A DNA stretch of 64,000 nt from Curtobacterium sp. ER1/6. GTDB lineage: Bacteria > Actinomycetota > Actinomycetes > Actinomycetales > Microbacteriaceae. Below are positions 24,167-34,403 of this stretch, one piece after another (the stretch's first letter is position 1; each line of letters begins with the position of its first letter). The DNA lies in the NCBI RefSeq assembly GCF_001742745.1, contig NZ_MJAK01000003.1, forward strand, positions 62,001 through 126,000, in the 5' to 3' direction. Made by a program: the position numbers and the translations under genes. The notes below the pieces were generated by a model. It worked only from the letters and a program-made list of their open reading frames with translations. It had not been told where the DNA came from and did not search any database.

Positions 24167-27090
24167 GTGGCACTCCCTTCCGGGGTGGTGGCTGCGACGT
24201 TGTCGGCGGGGTCGCCCTCGGTGGTGTCCGGGACCGGGGCACGCGAGTCCTCGAGGCGCTGCCGGTCGACCTCGGCGCCGAGGCTCCGGAGCACGTCGAG
24301 CACGAGCCCGACGACGACCAGGTACACCCCGATGTCGAAGAAGGTGGCGGTGACGAACTCGACGTGGCCGAGGACGGGGACGGTCGCCTCGAAGAACTCG
24401 GAGTAGAGCGCCTGCTTGCCGAAGAACAGCGGCACGATGGCGGTGGTCGCGGCGACCGCGACGCCGAGCCCGAGCAGGCGACCGGCACGCACCGGAGCGG
24501 CGGCACCGAGCTCGGCGGGCCCGCCGGCCAGGTAGCGGGCGGCGAGGGCGATGCCCGCGACCAGGCCGCCGGCGAAGCCGCCGCCGGCCGCGTTGTGCCC
24601 GGCGAACAGCAGGTAGAGCGAGAGCACCACGAGGCCGTGGAACAGCAGCCGCACGACGACGTCGAGCAGTGCGGAGCGCCCGGTCGGGATCGCGGCGCTC
24701 GTCGGCAGCCATGCGCGGGGCTCGCCGTCGGGGCGGTGCTTGTCCTCGGCCACGCTGGCGGGCATGTCCCGCAGGCGGGGGAGCGTGTCCTCGCGCGAGT
24801 CGAGGAAGATGAGGCTCGCGACACCGGTGGCCGCGGCGACGACGACCGTCAGCTCGCCGAGGGTGTCCCAGCCGCGCAGGTCGACGAGCGCGACGTTCAC
24901 CACGTTCAGGCCGTGGCCGAACGAGCTCGTCAGGGCGGGCAGGTCCGGCCAGATCGGTGCGGCGTTCCGTGCGGAGGCGGCGACGATCACGACGATCGCC
25001 AGGGTCACGCCGGCCAGCGCGGCGAACAGCGCACGCGCGATCCGGAAGCGCGAGGGGTTCGCCGTCGCGATCCGCGGGGGGAGCCGACGGAGCACGAGCA
25101 CGAAGGCGATGAGCGTGACGGTCTCGACGACGAGCTGTGTGAGCGCGAGGTCGACCGCGCCGTGCAGGACGAACAGCACGGACATCCCGTAGCCGGTCAC
25201 CCCGACGAGGACGGCGGCGGCGAACCGGGTCTTGGCGGTGAGCACCGCGATCGCGGCGACCGCCATGACGATCACGACCGGTACCTGGCCCCACGAGTCG
25301 GCGAACCGGACGTGGAACGCCCACGGGCCGCCGAGCACGAGGTTGGCGAGCGCCCCGGCGACGAACACCGAGAGGATCACGGTCAGGTAGTAGGGGAGCG
25401 ACCCGCGCTGCACGCCCGCGGTCAGGCCCGTGGCGACGCGGTCGAGCCCGCGCATGATCGCGCGGTAGGTGCCGGAGGCGCTCGGCGAGCCGGCGAGGCG
25501 GTGCTGCAGGGTCTCGACGGGACGCCGGAGCAGGAACAGGGCGACGCCGCCGACGAGCGTGATCGCGGACAGGCCGAGCGCCGGCTCGAGGCCGTGCCAG
25601 AGCGCCAGGTGCGGGACCTCGCCCTCGGGGAGCGCCGCCGCGGTGGCCGCGGGCTCGATGCCGTGCGCGACGACCGGGGTGAGCAGTCCGAGTGCGAGGC
25701 CCGTGACCGCGAGGACCGACGGCACGACGCCGAGACCGTGCAGCCCGTGCGGTGCGGTCTCCTGCACGCCGGGCTTCCGGGCGAAGGCGCCCCAGAGGAA
25801 GCGGAGCGAGTACGCGACGGTGAGGAGCGAGCCGAGCGTGACGCCGACGAGCGCGACCCAGGCCCACCCGCCCTGCGGTCCGTGCAGCTCCTCGACGAAG
25901 CCGGTCAGCACGGCCTCCTTCGCGACGAACCCGATGGTCGGTGGGATCCCCGCCATCGAGGCCAGCGCGAGGACGGCCACCACCACGAGCCACGGCATCC
26001 GACGGCCGAGGCCGCTCAGCCTGCCGAGGTCACGGGTGCCGGTGACGTGGTCGATCGACCCGACGACCAGGAAGAGCGTCGACTTGAACGTGGCGTGTGC
26101 GACGAGCAGCGCCACGCCGCCCAGCGCCACGGCGGGGGCGCCCCAACCGGCGGCGAGCACGAGGAACCCGAGCTGCGCGACGGTGCCGTAGGCGAGCAGG
26201 AGCTTGAGGTCGGTCTGCCGGAGCGCGCGGTACCCGCCGACGAGCATGCCGGCCACCCCGAGCACCGTGACCGTCTCGCGCCAGCCGGTCATCAGGGCGA
26301 ACGCGGGGGCGAGGCGCGCGACGAGGTAGATGCCGGCCTTCACCATCGCGGCGGCGTGCAGGTACGCGCTGACCGGGGTCGGTGCCGCCATGGCGGCCGG
26401 GAGCCAGAAGTGGAAGGGGACGATCGCCGACTTCGTCAGGGCGCCGAGCAGCACGAGCACGACGGACACCGGCACGAGCGGACCCGGACGGTCGACCAGC
26501 TCGGGAGCCTGCGCGATGATGCCGGACAGGCTCGTGGTGCCCGCGGTGACCGAGAGCGCGACGAGGCCCGCGAGCATCGCCAGACCGCCGGCGGTGGTGA
26601 CGACGAGCGCCTGCATCGCGGCCGCCCGACTGGCACGCTTCGCGGCGTCGTGGCCGATGAGCAGGTACGAGAAGACCGTCGTGGCCTCCCACAGCACGAA
26701 GAGCACGATGACGTCGTCGGCGACCACCAGCCCGTACATCGACCCGGCGAAGGCGGTGAGGACGCCGGCGAACCGGCCGAGTCCCGGCTCGTCGCGGCCG
26801 AAGTACGACGCGCAGTAGACGAGCACGAGGGCACCGACGACCGAGACGACGAGGGCGAGGACCCACGACAGGGCGTCCATCCGCAGCGACAGCGCGAGGT
26901 CGAGCTGCGGGATCCACTGCCACCGGCTCGTCACCCCGCCGTGCAGCGCCCGGTCGGTCTGGGCGATCGTCAGCACCGCGGCGGCCGCGGGAGCGAGTGC
27001 GGCCACGTAGAAGACGCGGCGGCCGATCAGGGGGGTCAGGGCGGGGACGATCAGGGCGACGATCGCGAACGCGATGAGGACGGAGACCAT
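24163..27090 (-). CDS. mnhA: Na+/H+ antiporter subunit A fused to subunit B (MnhAB/MrpAB)
   Basis: A 975-residue first-gene product of the operon. The N-terminal about 500 residues are the ND5-like proton channel (FVLWEATTVFSYLLIGHD, KSAIVPFHFWLPAAMAAPTPVSAYLHAA). MbhD/MbhE-like helices follow, and the C-terminal about 150 residues form an MnhB domain (LYLLFAGHNAAGGGFAGGL...FFDIGVYLVVVGLVLDVL). No separate mnhB exists, so the fusion supplies it. ATG 27090 has GAGGAGG just upstream. The whole mnhA-G set overlaps stop-to-start, indicating one transcript running from here to 20790. Confidence 0.95.
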   Translation of the reverse strand: MVSVLIAFAIVALIVPALTPLIGRRVFYVAALAPAAAAVLTIAQTDRALHGGVTSRWQWIPQLDLALSLRMDALSWVLALVVSVVGALVLVYCASYFGRDEPGLGRFAGVLTAFAGSMYGLVVADDVIVLFVLWEATTVFSYLLIGHDAAKRASRAAAMQALVVTTAGGLAMLAGLVALSVTAGTTSLSGIIAQAPELVDRPGPLVPVSVVLVLLGALTKSAIVPFHFWLPAAMAAPTPVSAYLHAAAMVKAGIYLVARLAPAFALMTGWRETVTVLGVAGMLVGGYRALRQTDLKLLLAYGTVAQLGFLVLAAGWGAPAVALGGVALLVAHATFKSTLFLVVGSIDHVTGTRDLGRLSGLGRRMPWLVVVAVLALASMAGIPPTIGFVAKEAVLTGFVEELHGPQGGWAWVALVGVTLGSLLTVAYSLRFLWGAFARKPGVQETAPHGLHGLGVVPSVLAVTGLALGLLTPVVAHGIEPAATAAALPEGEVPHLALWHGLEPALGLSAITLVGGVALFLLRRPVETLQHRLAGSPSASGTYRAIMRGLDRVATGLTAGVQRGSLPYYLTVILSVFVAGALANLVLGGPWAFHVRFADSWGQVPVVIVMAVAAIAVLTAKTRFAAAVLVGVTGYGMSVLFVLHGAVDLALTQLVVETVTLIAFVLVLRRLPPRIATANPSRFRIARALFAALAGVTLAIVVIVAASARNAAPIWPDLPALTSSFGHGLNVVNVALVDLRGWDTLGELTVVVAAATGVASLIFLDSREDTLPRLRDMPASVAEDKHRPDGEPRAWLPTSAAIPTGRSALLDVVVRLLFHGLVVLSLYLLFAGHNAAGGGFAGGLVAGIALAARYLAGGPAELGAAAPVRAGRLLGLGVAVAATTAIVPLFFGKQALYSEFFEATVPVLGHVEFVTATFFDIGVYLVVVGLVLDVLRSLGAEVDRQRLEDSRAPVPDTTEGDPADNVAATTPEGSAT

Positions 27091-27191
27091 CGGGCACCTC
27101 CTCGGGGTCGGGCAGCAGTCCGGCTCACTGGGTCCTCACAGCTTACGGAACGCCGGATGGCAACTTCCTGAACGGCCGGACAGTCCCGTTC

Positions 27192-27947
27192 TCAGCGCCC
27201 GTACGCCCGCGCCGGGATCTGCGTCGCCAACTTCCCGCCCGACACGTCGACGAGCGTGCCGGTGATGTAGCCCGCGGCGTCGCTCGCCAGGAACACGAGC
27301 AGGTCGGCGACGTCGTCTGGGGTCTCCCACCGGCGCAGCGACAACGTGTCGAGCAGCCTGTCCTGCTCGGCGGTCGGCATCTCGGCGAAGCCGTTCATCG
27401 CCGTCGGGACCATCCCGGGGGCGTAGGCGTTGACGGTGATGCCCCACGGGCCGAGCTCGGACGCGAGCACGCGCGTGAACGCCACGACCGCCGACTTCGA
27501 CGCCGCGTAGGCCGCACTGCCGACGCTCGGCACGATCGCCGCGAAGGACGCCGCGTTGACGATGCGCCCGCGCCCCGCCGCCTGCATGACGGGCGCCACC
27601 GCCTGGCTGACGAGGAACGTGCCGCCCAGGTTGACGTCCATGCACCGGCGCCAGGCGTCCCAGTCCAGCTCCGCGACGGTCCCGGTGACGTTGACGCCGG
27701 CGTTGTTGACGAGCACGTCGATCGTGCCGTGCCGAGCGACGACCTCGTCGATCGCGGCGCTCACCGACGCCGGGTCGGCCACGTCGCACACCACCTCGTC
27801 GACGCCGAGGGACGCCGGGTCGTCGAAGGCGAGGTCGAGGGCGACCACGCGGCAGCCCTCGGTGACGAAGCGTGCGGCGAGGGTCCGGCCGATGCCGCGG
27901 GCGGCTCCGGTCACGACGACCACGCGGTCGGTCAGGTCGAGGTGCAT
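27192..27947 (-). CDS. SDR family oxidoreductase (FabG-like)
   Basis: A 251-residue classical SDR: TGAARGIGR cofactor motif, NNAGVN, and catalytic Ser (NAASFA), Tyr and Lys (YAASK). The C-terminus GYITGTLVDVSGGKLA is typical of sugar- or polyol-type dehydrogenases. It is divergent from a second SDR at 28043 and a GntR regulator, with an operator-like site between them, so the pair plausibly forms a small catabolic module for a sugar acid or polyol. That pathway assignment is inference. Confidence 0.92.
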   Translation of the reverse strand: MHLDLTDRVVVVTGAARGIGRTLAARFVTEGCRVVALDLAFDDPASLGVDEVVCDVADPASVSAAIDEVVARHGTIDVLVNNAGVNVTGTVAELDWDAWRRCMDVNLGGTFLVSQAVAPVMQAAGRGRIVNAASFAAIVPSVGSAAYAASKSAVVAFTRVLASELGPWGITVNAYAPGMVPTAMNGFAEMPTAEQDRLLDTLSLRRWETPDDVADLLVFLASDAAGYITGTLVDVSGGKLATQIPARAYGR

Positions 27948-28017
27948 CGTCGCTCCCGTTCACCGGGCCGGTCCGTCGGTCCCGTTCTCCGGAGGCCGGG
28001 TGCCGTGGGCGCCCGTG

Positions 28018-28037
28018 CCTCCAATGGTCATACTATT
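28018..28037. promoter_or_regulatory. GntR (FadR-class) operator-like site over the SDR-GntR promoter
   Basis: AATGGTCATACTATT (28023-28037) fits AATNGTNNNACNATT, and its core TGGTCATACTA fits the TNGTNNNACNA consensus of FadR-class GntR regulators. It overlaps a -10-like TACTAT (28031-28036) 6 nt before the ATG of the SDR gene that precedes the GntR gene, implying autoregulation. The flank CCTCCAATGGT is shared with the inverted repeat at 2413-2441. Confidence 0.65.
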
Positions 28038-28042
28038 CGAGC

Positions 28043-28762
28043 ATGACGGCGAAGGTGCTCTGGACCACGGGTGGCGGCAGCGGGATGGGTGCGGCCAGCG
28101 CGGTCGCCGCGGCCCGGGACGGCTGGACGGTCGTGCTCAGCGGCCGTCGCCCCGACCGGCTCGAGCAGGTCGCCGACGCGGTGCGTGCCGCGGGCGGGAA
28201 CGCGACGGTGCTGCCGCTCGACGTCACCGACGCCGACGCCGTGGTGGCCGCCCGGGACCGGGTGCTCGAACGCCACGGGCGGATCGACGGCCTCGTGCTT
28301 GCCGCGGGCCTCAACACCCCGGCCCGGCGGTGGGCCGACCAGTCGCTCGCCGACGTCCGCGCGGTCCTCGACACGAACACCACCGCGGTCGTGACCGTCG
28401 TCGACGCCGCGCTGCCCGCGCTCCGGGCGTCCGGCGGTGTCGTCGTCGTGGTGTCCTCCTACGCCGGGTGGTCCTTCCAGCCGGGCGCGGGTGTGGCGTA
28501 CTCGGCGAGCAAGACGGCGCTCGGGTCGATCGTCCGGACGCTCAACCAGCAGGAGGCCGAGCACGGCGTCCGTGCGACGCACCTCTGCCCGGGCGACGTG
28601 GCGACCGACTTCCTCGACCAGCGCCCCGAGGTCCCCGACGCAGCGGCGCGGCAGCGCATGCTCCAGCCGGAGGACGTCGGCCGGACCGTCGCGTTCGTGC
28701 TGGGGTCGCCGGCGCACGTGCGGATCGACGAACTCGTGCTCTCGCCCGTCTCGCAGCGGTGA
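28043..28762 (+). CDS. SDR family oxidoreductase
   Basis: A 239-residue SDR with TTGGGSGMGAA (TGxxxGxG type), LAAGLN in place of NNAG and catalytic SSYAGW...YSASK. ATG 28043 has no ribosome binding site but a -10 (TACTAT) at 6 nt, so it is probably leaderless. Its stop overlaps the GTG of the downstream GntR gene (GTGA), so the regulator is made with it. It is likely controlled by that GntR through the site at 28023-28037. Confidence 0.9.
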   Translation: MTAKVLWTTGGGSGMGAASAVAAARDGWTVVLSGRRPDRLEQVADAVRAAGGNATVLPLDVTDADAVVAARDRVLERHGRIDGLVLAAGLNTPARRWADQSLADVRAVLDTNTTAVVTVVDAALPALRASGGVVVVVSSYAGWSFQPGAGVAYSASKTALGSIVRTLNQQEAEHGVRATHLCPGDVATDFLDQRPEVPDAAARQRMLQPEDVGRTVAFVLGSPAHVRIDELVLSPVSQR

Positions 28763-29445
28763 CGAGCACCTACGACCGGGTCCTCGACGCGATCGGCACC
28801 GCGGTCGTCTCCGGGGAGTTCGCCCGCGGCAGCCGACGCAGCACGGACGAGCTGGTCGCCTGGACCGGTGCGAGCCGCAGCATCGTCCGCGAGGCCGTCC
28901 GGGTCCTGGTCTCCCTCGGGCTGCTGCACGCCGGTCGTCGGGTCGGCATCACCGTCCTCGGCGCCGTGGAGTGGGACGTCCTCGACCCGCGGGTGGTGCG
29001 GTGGCGGCTGCAGGGCCCGGACCGCGAGCGGGCATCGGCCGAGCTGCGCGAGCTCCGTGCCGCCGTGGAACCGCTCGCAGCCGCCGCGGCGGCCCGACGC
29101 GCGTCGCTCGACGAGTGCGCGGCCGGACGGGAGGCGCTGCTCGCCACCGCGGACGAGCTCGCCGCCGCCGCGGCCCAGGACCGCCGCCTCGACTTCACGA
29201 GCGCGGACATCCGGTTCCACGCGCGCGTGCTCGACCTGTCCGGCAACGTCCTCTACCGCCGACTGCACCGGGTCGTCGGCGAGGCCCTCCGGGACCGCGG
29301 GAGCATCCGACCCGACCGCCACGACGTCGGGCTCCACCTCGCGCTCGCGCGGGCGGTCGCCGCGGGGGACGCGGACGGCGCAGCCGACACGATGCGCGAG
29401 ATCGTGCACCGGACGGAGCACGGACCCCGCACCGACCTGGGATGA
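28759..29445 (+). CDS. GntR family regulator, FCD (FadR) subfamily
   Basis: A 228-residue regulator. The N-terminal winged helix has STDELVAWTGASRSIVREAVRVLVSLGLLHAGRRVG. The C-terminal FCD domain shows the metal/ligand-binding FTSADIRFHARVLDLSGN and LHLALARAVAAGD segments. GTG 28759 overlaps the SDR stop by 4 bp. FCD regulators sense organic acids such as gluconate, and the neighbouring SDRs and an SMP-30 lactonase (30135) are consistent with sugar-acid use. It probably binds the site at 28023-28037. Confidence 0.92.
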   Translation: MTSTYDRVLDAIGTAVVSGEFARGSRRSTDELVAWTGASRSIVREAVRVLVSLGLLHAGRRVGITVLGAVEWDVLDPRVVRWRLQGPDRERASAELRELRAAVEPLAAAAAARRASLDECAAGREALLATADELAAAAAQDRRLDFTSADIRFHARVLDLSGNVLYRRLHRVVGEALRDRGSIRPDRHDVGLHLALARAVAAGDADGAADTMREIVHRTEHGPRTDLG

Positions 29446-29486
29446 TGGGTGCCGGCGTGCCTCCCCGCGCCCGTGGAGGTGGACCG

Positions 29487-30107
29487 GTGGACGCAGCACA
29501 GGACGTGGTGGTCCAGCTCGTCGGCACCCCGTGGGCGTTCCTCGCCGTCGGCCTCGTGCTCGCCGTCGGCAGTGTCGCGGTGTTCCTGCCGAGCCAGGCG
29601 ATGGTCGTCGCGATCGGCACCCTGCTCGTCGGGGGCGACGGTGGTCTGTTGCCCGTGCTGTTCCTCGTCGTGGCCGCGACGGTCGGCATGGTGCTCGGGG
29701 ACCTCGTGCTCTGGCGCCTGGCCCGTTCCGTCGACCTCGGCTCCCGGGCCTGGTTCACGCGTCCGAAGATCCGGAAGGCCCGCGAGGCCATCGACGGTCG
29801 CTACCGCAGGGCGCCCGGCCGGATCGCGGTCCTCGGTCGCTTCATACCGATGGGCCGACTGACGACGAACCTCGTCGGTGCCGACAGCGGCCTCGACCTC
29901 CGCCGGTTCCTGCTCAGCTGCGCGCTCGCCGACGTCGTCTGGGCCGCGTACTGCGTCGGGATCGCCGCCGCCACCGGGCACTGGAGCCGCGAGCAGCCGT
30001 TCCTCGTCACGACGCTCGCGGTCGTGGCGTCGATCCTGCTCGGTCTCGCGATCTCGGCGATCGAGAAGGCCGTGCGCCGACGCAGCGAGGCCGCTGCCGC
30101 AGCCTGA
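29487..30107 (+). CDS. DedA family membrane protein
   Basis: A 206-residue integral membrane protein of the DedA/SNARE-associated family, which flips lipid carriers or phospholipids. Markers are VAVFLPSQAMVVAIGTLL, VLGDLVLWRLAR, ARFIPMGRLTTNLVGADS-like GRFIPMGR with its conserved Arg, and the last helix LLGLAISAIEKAVRR. GTG 29487 is preferred because GGAGGTGG lies 4-11 nt upstream; ATG 29442, overlapping the GntR stop, is an alternative. The usual family Glu/Asp motif (FxxRxxPxxR) is present as GRFIPMGRL. Confidence 0.85.
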   Translation: MDAAQDVVVQLVGTPWAFLAVGLVLAVGSVAVFLPSQAMVVAIGTLLVGGDGGLLPVLFLVVAATVGMVLGDLVLWRLARSVDLGSRAWFTRPKIRKAREAIDGRYRRAPGRIAVLGRFIPMGRLTTNLVGADSGLDLRRFLLSCALADVVWAAYCVGIAAATGHWSREQPFLVTTLAVVASILLGLAISAIEKAVRRRSEAAAAA

Positions 30108-30134
30108 CCCCGCTGGCCGTTCGAAGGAGAACCC

Positions 30135-31007
30135 GTGCAGCTGACCGACCTCGTCCCCGACCCGAGCGCCCTCGACCGGATCGCGACCGGCAGCACGTGG
30201 GCCGAGGGGCCGTGCTGGATCCCGTCCTCGCGGACGCTCCGGTGGTCGGACATCCCGGGCGACCGCATCCTCCAGTGGCACCAGGACACCGGCGAGACCT
30301 CGACGTACGCCGCCGGGGTCGAGTTCACGAACGGCCGCACCCGCGACCGAGACGGGTCGGTCGTCCAGTGCTCGCACGGACGCCGACGGGTCGAGCGCGA
30401 CCGTGACGGGGTCGTCACGCCCATCGTCGACGGGTGGGGCGGCGGCCGGCTGAACTCCCCGAACGACGTCGTCGTCGCGCGGGACGGCGGCGTCTGGTTC
30501 ACCGATCCCGCCTACGGCATCACGCAGCCGCGCGAGGGCCACCCCGGCGAGCGGGAGTACGGCGACCACTGGTTGTTCCGGTGCGGTCCCGACGGCGAGG
30601 ACCTCCGCCCGGTCGTCCTCGACGTCGACGAGCCGAACGGACTCGCGTTCTCGCCGGACGAGCGCGTGCTCTACGTCGCGAGCTCGTCGTCGGACGAGCC
30701 GGTCGTGCGGGCGTACGACGTCGACGGCGCCCGGGTGAAGAACGGCCGGGTCGTCGTCCGGCTCGGTGCGGGCGAGGGCGTGCCGGACGGCATCCGCGTG
30801 GACGAGCACGGAAACGTCTGGTCCTCCACGCACCGCGGCGTCTCGGTCTTCACCGCGGACGGCACCCGCATCGGGGACGTGCCCGTGCCCGAGGTGGTCG
30901 CGAACCTCTGCTTCGGCGGCGACGACGGCACGACCCTGTTCGTGACGGCGACGACGTCGGTGTACCGCATCGCGACGACGACCCGGGACGCCGCTGCCGT
31001 ATCCTGA
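30135..31007 (+). CDS. SMP-30/gluconolactonase family protein
   Basis: A 290-residue six-bladed propeller lactonase. Ca-binding and catalytic positions are recognisable: Glu in TWAEGPCW (about residue 24), Asn in LNSPNDVVV, Asn in DEPNGLAFSPDE and Asp in GVPDGIRVDEHGNVW. Such enzymes open sugar lactones to sugar acids. GTG 30135 has GAAGGAG 7 nt upstream. It follows DedA with only 27 bp between and precedes rlmC by 7 bp, so the run may be one transcript, although the functions differ. It may serve the same sugar-acid route as the SDR/GntR group upstream. Confidence 0.93.
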   Translation: MQLTDLVPDPSALDRIATGSTWAEGPCWIPSSRTLRWSDIPGDRILQWHQDTGETSTYAAGVEFTNGRTRDRDGSVVQCSHGRRRVERDRDGVVTPIVDGWGGGRLNSPNDVVVARDGGVWFTDPAYGITQPREGHPGEREYGDHWLFRCGPDGEDLRPVVLDVDEPNGLAFSPDERVLYVASSSSDEPVVRAYDVDGARVKNGRVVVRLGAGEGVPDGIRVDEHGNVWSSTHRGVSVFTADGTRIGDVPVPEVVANLCFGGDDGTTLFVTATTSVYRIATTTRDAAAVS

Positions 31008-31014
31008 CCCGGCC

Positions 31015-32166
31015 ATGCAGTGCGACTACTTCGACCGCGGGGTGTGCCGGTCCTGCACCCTGATGGGTCAGCCCTACGCCGACCAGGTGCTCGACAAGGA
31101 GATCCGCACCCGCGAACTCCTGCGCGACGCGGTCGAGGCGTCCGGGGGCCCGGGGGCCGTCGAGTGGCTCCCGGCGATCACCAGCCCCGAGTCCGGCTAC
31201 CGGAACAAGGCGAAGATGGTCGTCGGTGGGACGGTGCAGCGGCCGACGGTGGGCATCCTCGACCACCGGCAGCGCGGGGTGGACCTGCGGCACTGCGGGA
31301 TCTGCACGCCGGGCATCCGGCGCGCGCTGCCGATCCTGGCGGACTTCGTCGCCGACGCCGGGCTCATCCCCTACGACGTGGCCGCCCGCCGTGGCGAGCT
31401 GAAGTTCGTCCTCGTGACGGAGTCGCCCGACGGTGACCTGATGGTGCGCTTCGTGCTGCGCTCGGAGGGGCAGCTGCCCCGGCTCCGTGACCACCTCGAT
31501 GCCCTGCGGCGGGTGCTGCCGGAGGCCGTCGTGGTGACCGCGAACCTGCTGCCCGAGCACAAGGCCGTCACCGAGGGGAACCGCGAGGTGGTGCTCACGG
31601 AGCAGGAGACCCTGCCGATGCGCTTCGACGCGGTCACCATGCACCTACGCCCGCAGAGCTTCTTCCAGACGAACACGGCCGTCGCCGCCCAGCTCTACGA
31701 CCAGGCGTCCGCGTGGATCGACGAGGTCGCGCCCGAGTCGATGTGGGACCTGTACTGCGGCGTCGGCGGGTTCGCCCTGCACGCCGCTCGACCCGGCCGC
31801 GCGGTCACGGGCATCGAGACGAGTCGTGAGGCGATCCGGTCCGCGAAGCAGTCGGCGCGGGAGGCCGGCCTGACCGACGTCCGCTTCGCCGCCGACGACG
31901 CCACCGAGCACGCGCTCCGTGCTCGCCCCGACGCCGTGCCGGGACTCGTCGTGGTGAACCCGCCGCGACGGGGCATCGGCGAGACGCTCGCGAGCTGGCT
32001 GGAGGACTCCTCGGTCGAGCACGTCGTCTACTCGAGCTGCAACCCGGTGACGCTCGCGAAGGACCTCGCCCGCATGCCCTCGCTGCGCCTGCGGCGCGCA
32101 CGCGTGCTCGACATGTTCCCGCAGACCGGCCACCTGGAAGCCGTGACCCTGCTGTCCAGGGCGTGA
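31015..32166 (+). CDS. rlmC: 23S rRNA (uracil-C5)-methyltransferase RlmC (RumB)
   Basis: A 383-residue SAM-dependent RNA methyltransferase with a 4Fe-4S cluster. Cluster cysteines are Cys3, Cys11, Cys14 and Cys94 (LRHCGIC). The MTase core has DLYCGVGGFALH (SAM binding), VVNPPRRGI and the catalytic Cys in YSSCNP, followed by TGHLEAVTLL with the general-base Glu. RumB/RlmC modifies U747 of 23S rRNA. In actinobacteria a single RumA/B-like enzyme can have shifted specificity, so the exact uracil is not certain. ATG 31015 begins directly at the cluster motif. Confidence 0.92.
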   Translation: MQCDYFDRGVCRSCTLMGQPYADQVLDKEIRTRELLRDAVEASGGPGAVEWLPAITSPESGYRNKAKMVVGGTVQRPTVGILDHRQRGVDLRHCGICTPGIRRALPILADFVADAGLIPYDVAARRGELKFVLVTESPDGDLMVRFVLRSEGQLPRLRDHLDALRRVLPEAVVVTANLLPEHKAVTEGNREVVLTEQETLPMRFDAVTMHLRPQSFFQTNTAVAAQLYDQASAWIDEVAPESMWDLYCGVGGFALHAARPGRAVTGIETSREAIRSAKQSAREAGLTDVRFAADDATEHALRARPDAVPGLVVVNPPRRGIGETLASWLEDSSVEHVVYSSCNPVTLAKDLARMPSLRLRRARVLDMFPQTGHLEAVTLLSRA

Positions 32167-33227
<1,061 letters not shown>

Positions 33228-33244
33228 TCGACCTCCCGATCCAG

Positions 33245-33281
33245 CACGAGGCCCCGTGGCACGACGCCACGGGGCCTCGTG
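33245..33281. terminator. Bidirectional terminator between Rpf and LCP genes
   Basis: A perfect 16-bp stem (33245-33260 with 33266-33281) and an ACGAC loop separate two convergent genes. Its sequence is unrelated to the GGACGGGAGGC family. Confidence 0.85.
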
Positions 33282-33302
33282 CGTCGTGTCGCCGCTCGCG
33301 CG

Positions 33303-34340
33303 TCAGCGCCCGTGCGAATCGACCCACCGCTGGAGGTCGTCGGACCGCAGGGACTGCGAGAGCGCACGACGCTCGAGTTCGTTGAGCCGGACGAAGGACT
33401 GTCCGTCCGGTGACGTCCCGCTCCCCTCGATCGGCATCGTGACCGTGACGAGGTCGTCCGCGTCGAGGTGCCGGAGCGACCACGCGAGGCGCGCGATCGT
33501 CGGGACGTCGAGGCCCGGATCCACCGCGAGGTGTTCGCTCGTCGCGGTCACGAGGTCCCCGATCCGTCCGGGATCCGTCAGGATGCCCCGGGACAGCGCC
33601 TGCTGGAACACCCCCCGCAGGAACGCCTGCTGGTTCCGCACACGCGCCTGGTCGCCGTCGGAGAAGGCGTACCGTTCGCGCACGAAGGCCAGCGCCTGCT
33701 CGCCGTCGAGGTGGTTCGGCCCCTGCGTGAAGTGGTGACCCCGCGCCGTGAAGTCGGTGGAGGACTGCACCGTGACGCCGCCGAGGGCGTCCGTCATGCC
33801 GGCGAACCCGGCGAAGTCGATCTCGGCGACGTGGTCGATCCGGACGTCGAGCAGCTGCTCGACGGTCTGCACGGTCAGGGGGATGCCGCCCCAGGAGTAC
33901 GCCGCGTTGATCTTCGCGGTGCCGTGCCCCGGGATGTCGACCCACGAGTCGCGCATGATCGACACGAGGTAGACGTGACGACGGTCCGCGGGGACGTGCG
34001 CGAGCATCAGGGTGTCCGATCGCCCGCCGGCCGTGTGGTCGCCGTCCGTGTCGAGGGCGGCCCGCGAGTCCGACCCGATGAGCAGGATGTTCTCGGCGGT
34101 CCCGGTGGGCGACGGACGCGCCCCGGTGGGGAACGGTTCGGCCAGGACCTGGGTGTGCTCGTCGAAGCTCCGGGCGAGACCGCCCACGAAGGTCGCCGCC
34201 ACGACCGCGACGACGGTGGCGATGCCGAGGAGCGACCCGACCAAGGCGATCAGTGCGACGAGGACCGGACGCCGTCGCCGCTGCCGTCGCACGGGCGGGG
34301 CTGCTGCGGCCGCTGCTCGATCGGCGCGACGTTCGGGCAT
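33303..34340 (-). CDS. LytR-CpsA-Psr (LCP) family protein
   Basis: A 345-residue membrane-anchored enzyme that attaches glycopolymers to peptidoglycan. One N-terminal helix (about 26-52) follows a basic cytoplasmic stretch. The LCP domain has ENILLIGSDSRA, GGRSDTLMLAHV, VSIMRDSWVDIPGHGTAKINAAYSWGG and EQALAFVRERY, which hold the conserved Arg and Asp residues for pyrophosphate binding. It is shorter than the second LCP at 35634 and lacks the LytR_C domain. It is convergent with the Rpf-like gene. Confidence 0.93.
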   Translation of the reverse strand: MPERRADRAAAAAAPPVRRQRRRRPVLVALIALVGSLLGIATVVAVVAATFVGGLARSFDEHTQVLAEPFPTGARPSPTGTAENILLIGSDSRAALDTDGDHTAGGRSDTLMLAHVPADRRHVYLVSIMRDSWVDIPGHGTAKINAAYSWGGIPLTVQTVEQLLDVRIDHVAEIDFAGFAGMTDALGGVTVQSSTDFTARGHHFTQGPNHLDGEQALAFVRERYAFSDGDQARVRNQQAFLRGVFQQALSRGILTDPGRIGDLVTATSEHLAVDPGLDVPTIARLAWSLRHLDADDLVTVTMPIEGSGTSPDGQSFVRLNELERRALSQSLRSDDLQRWVDSHGR

Positions 34341-34403
34341 GCGGGACTCCTGCCGGTCGGGTCGGCCCTGCGCCGACCCCGGCAGTCTATCAGATGCAGT
34401 ATT

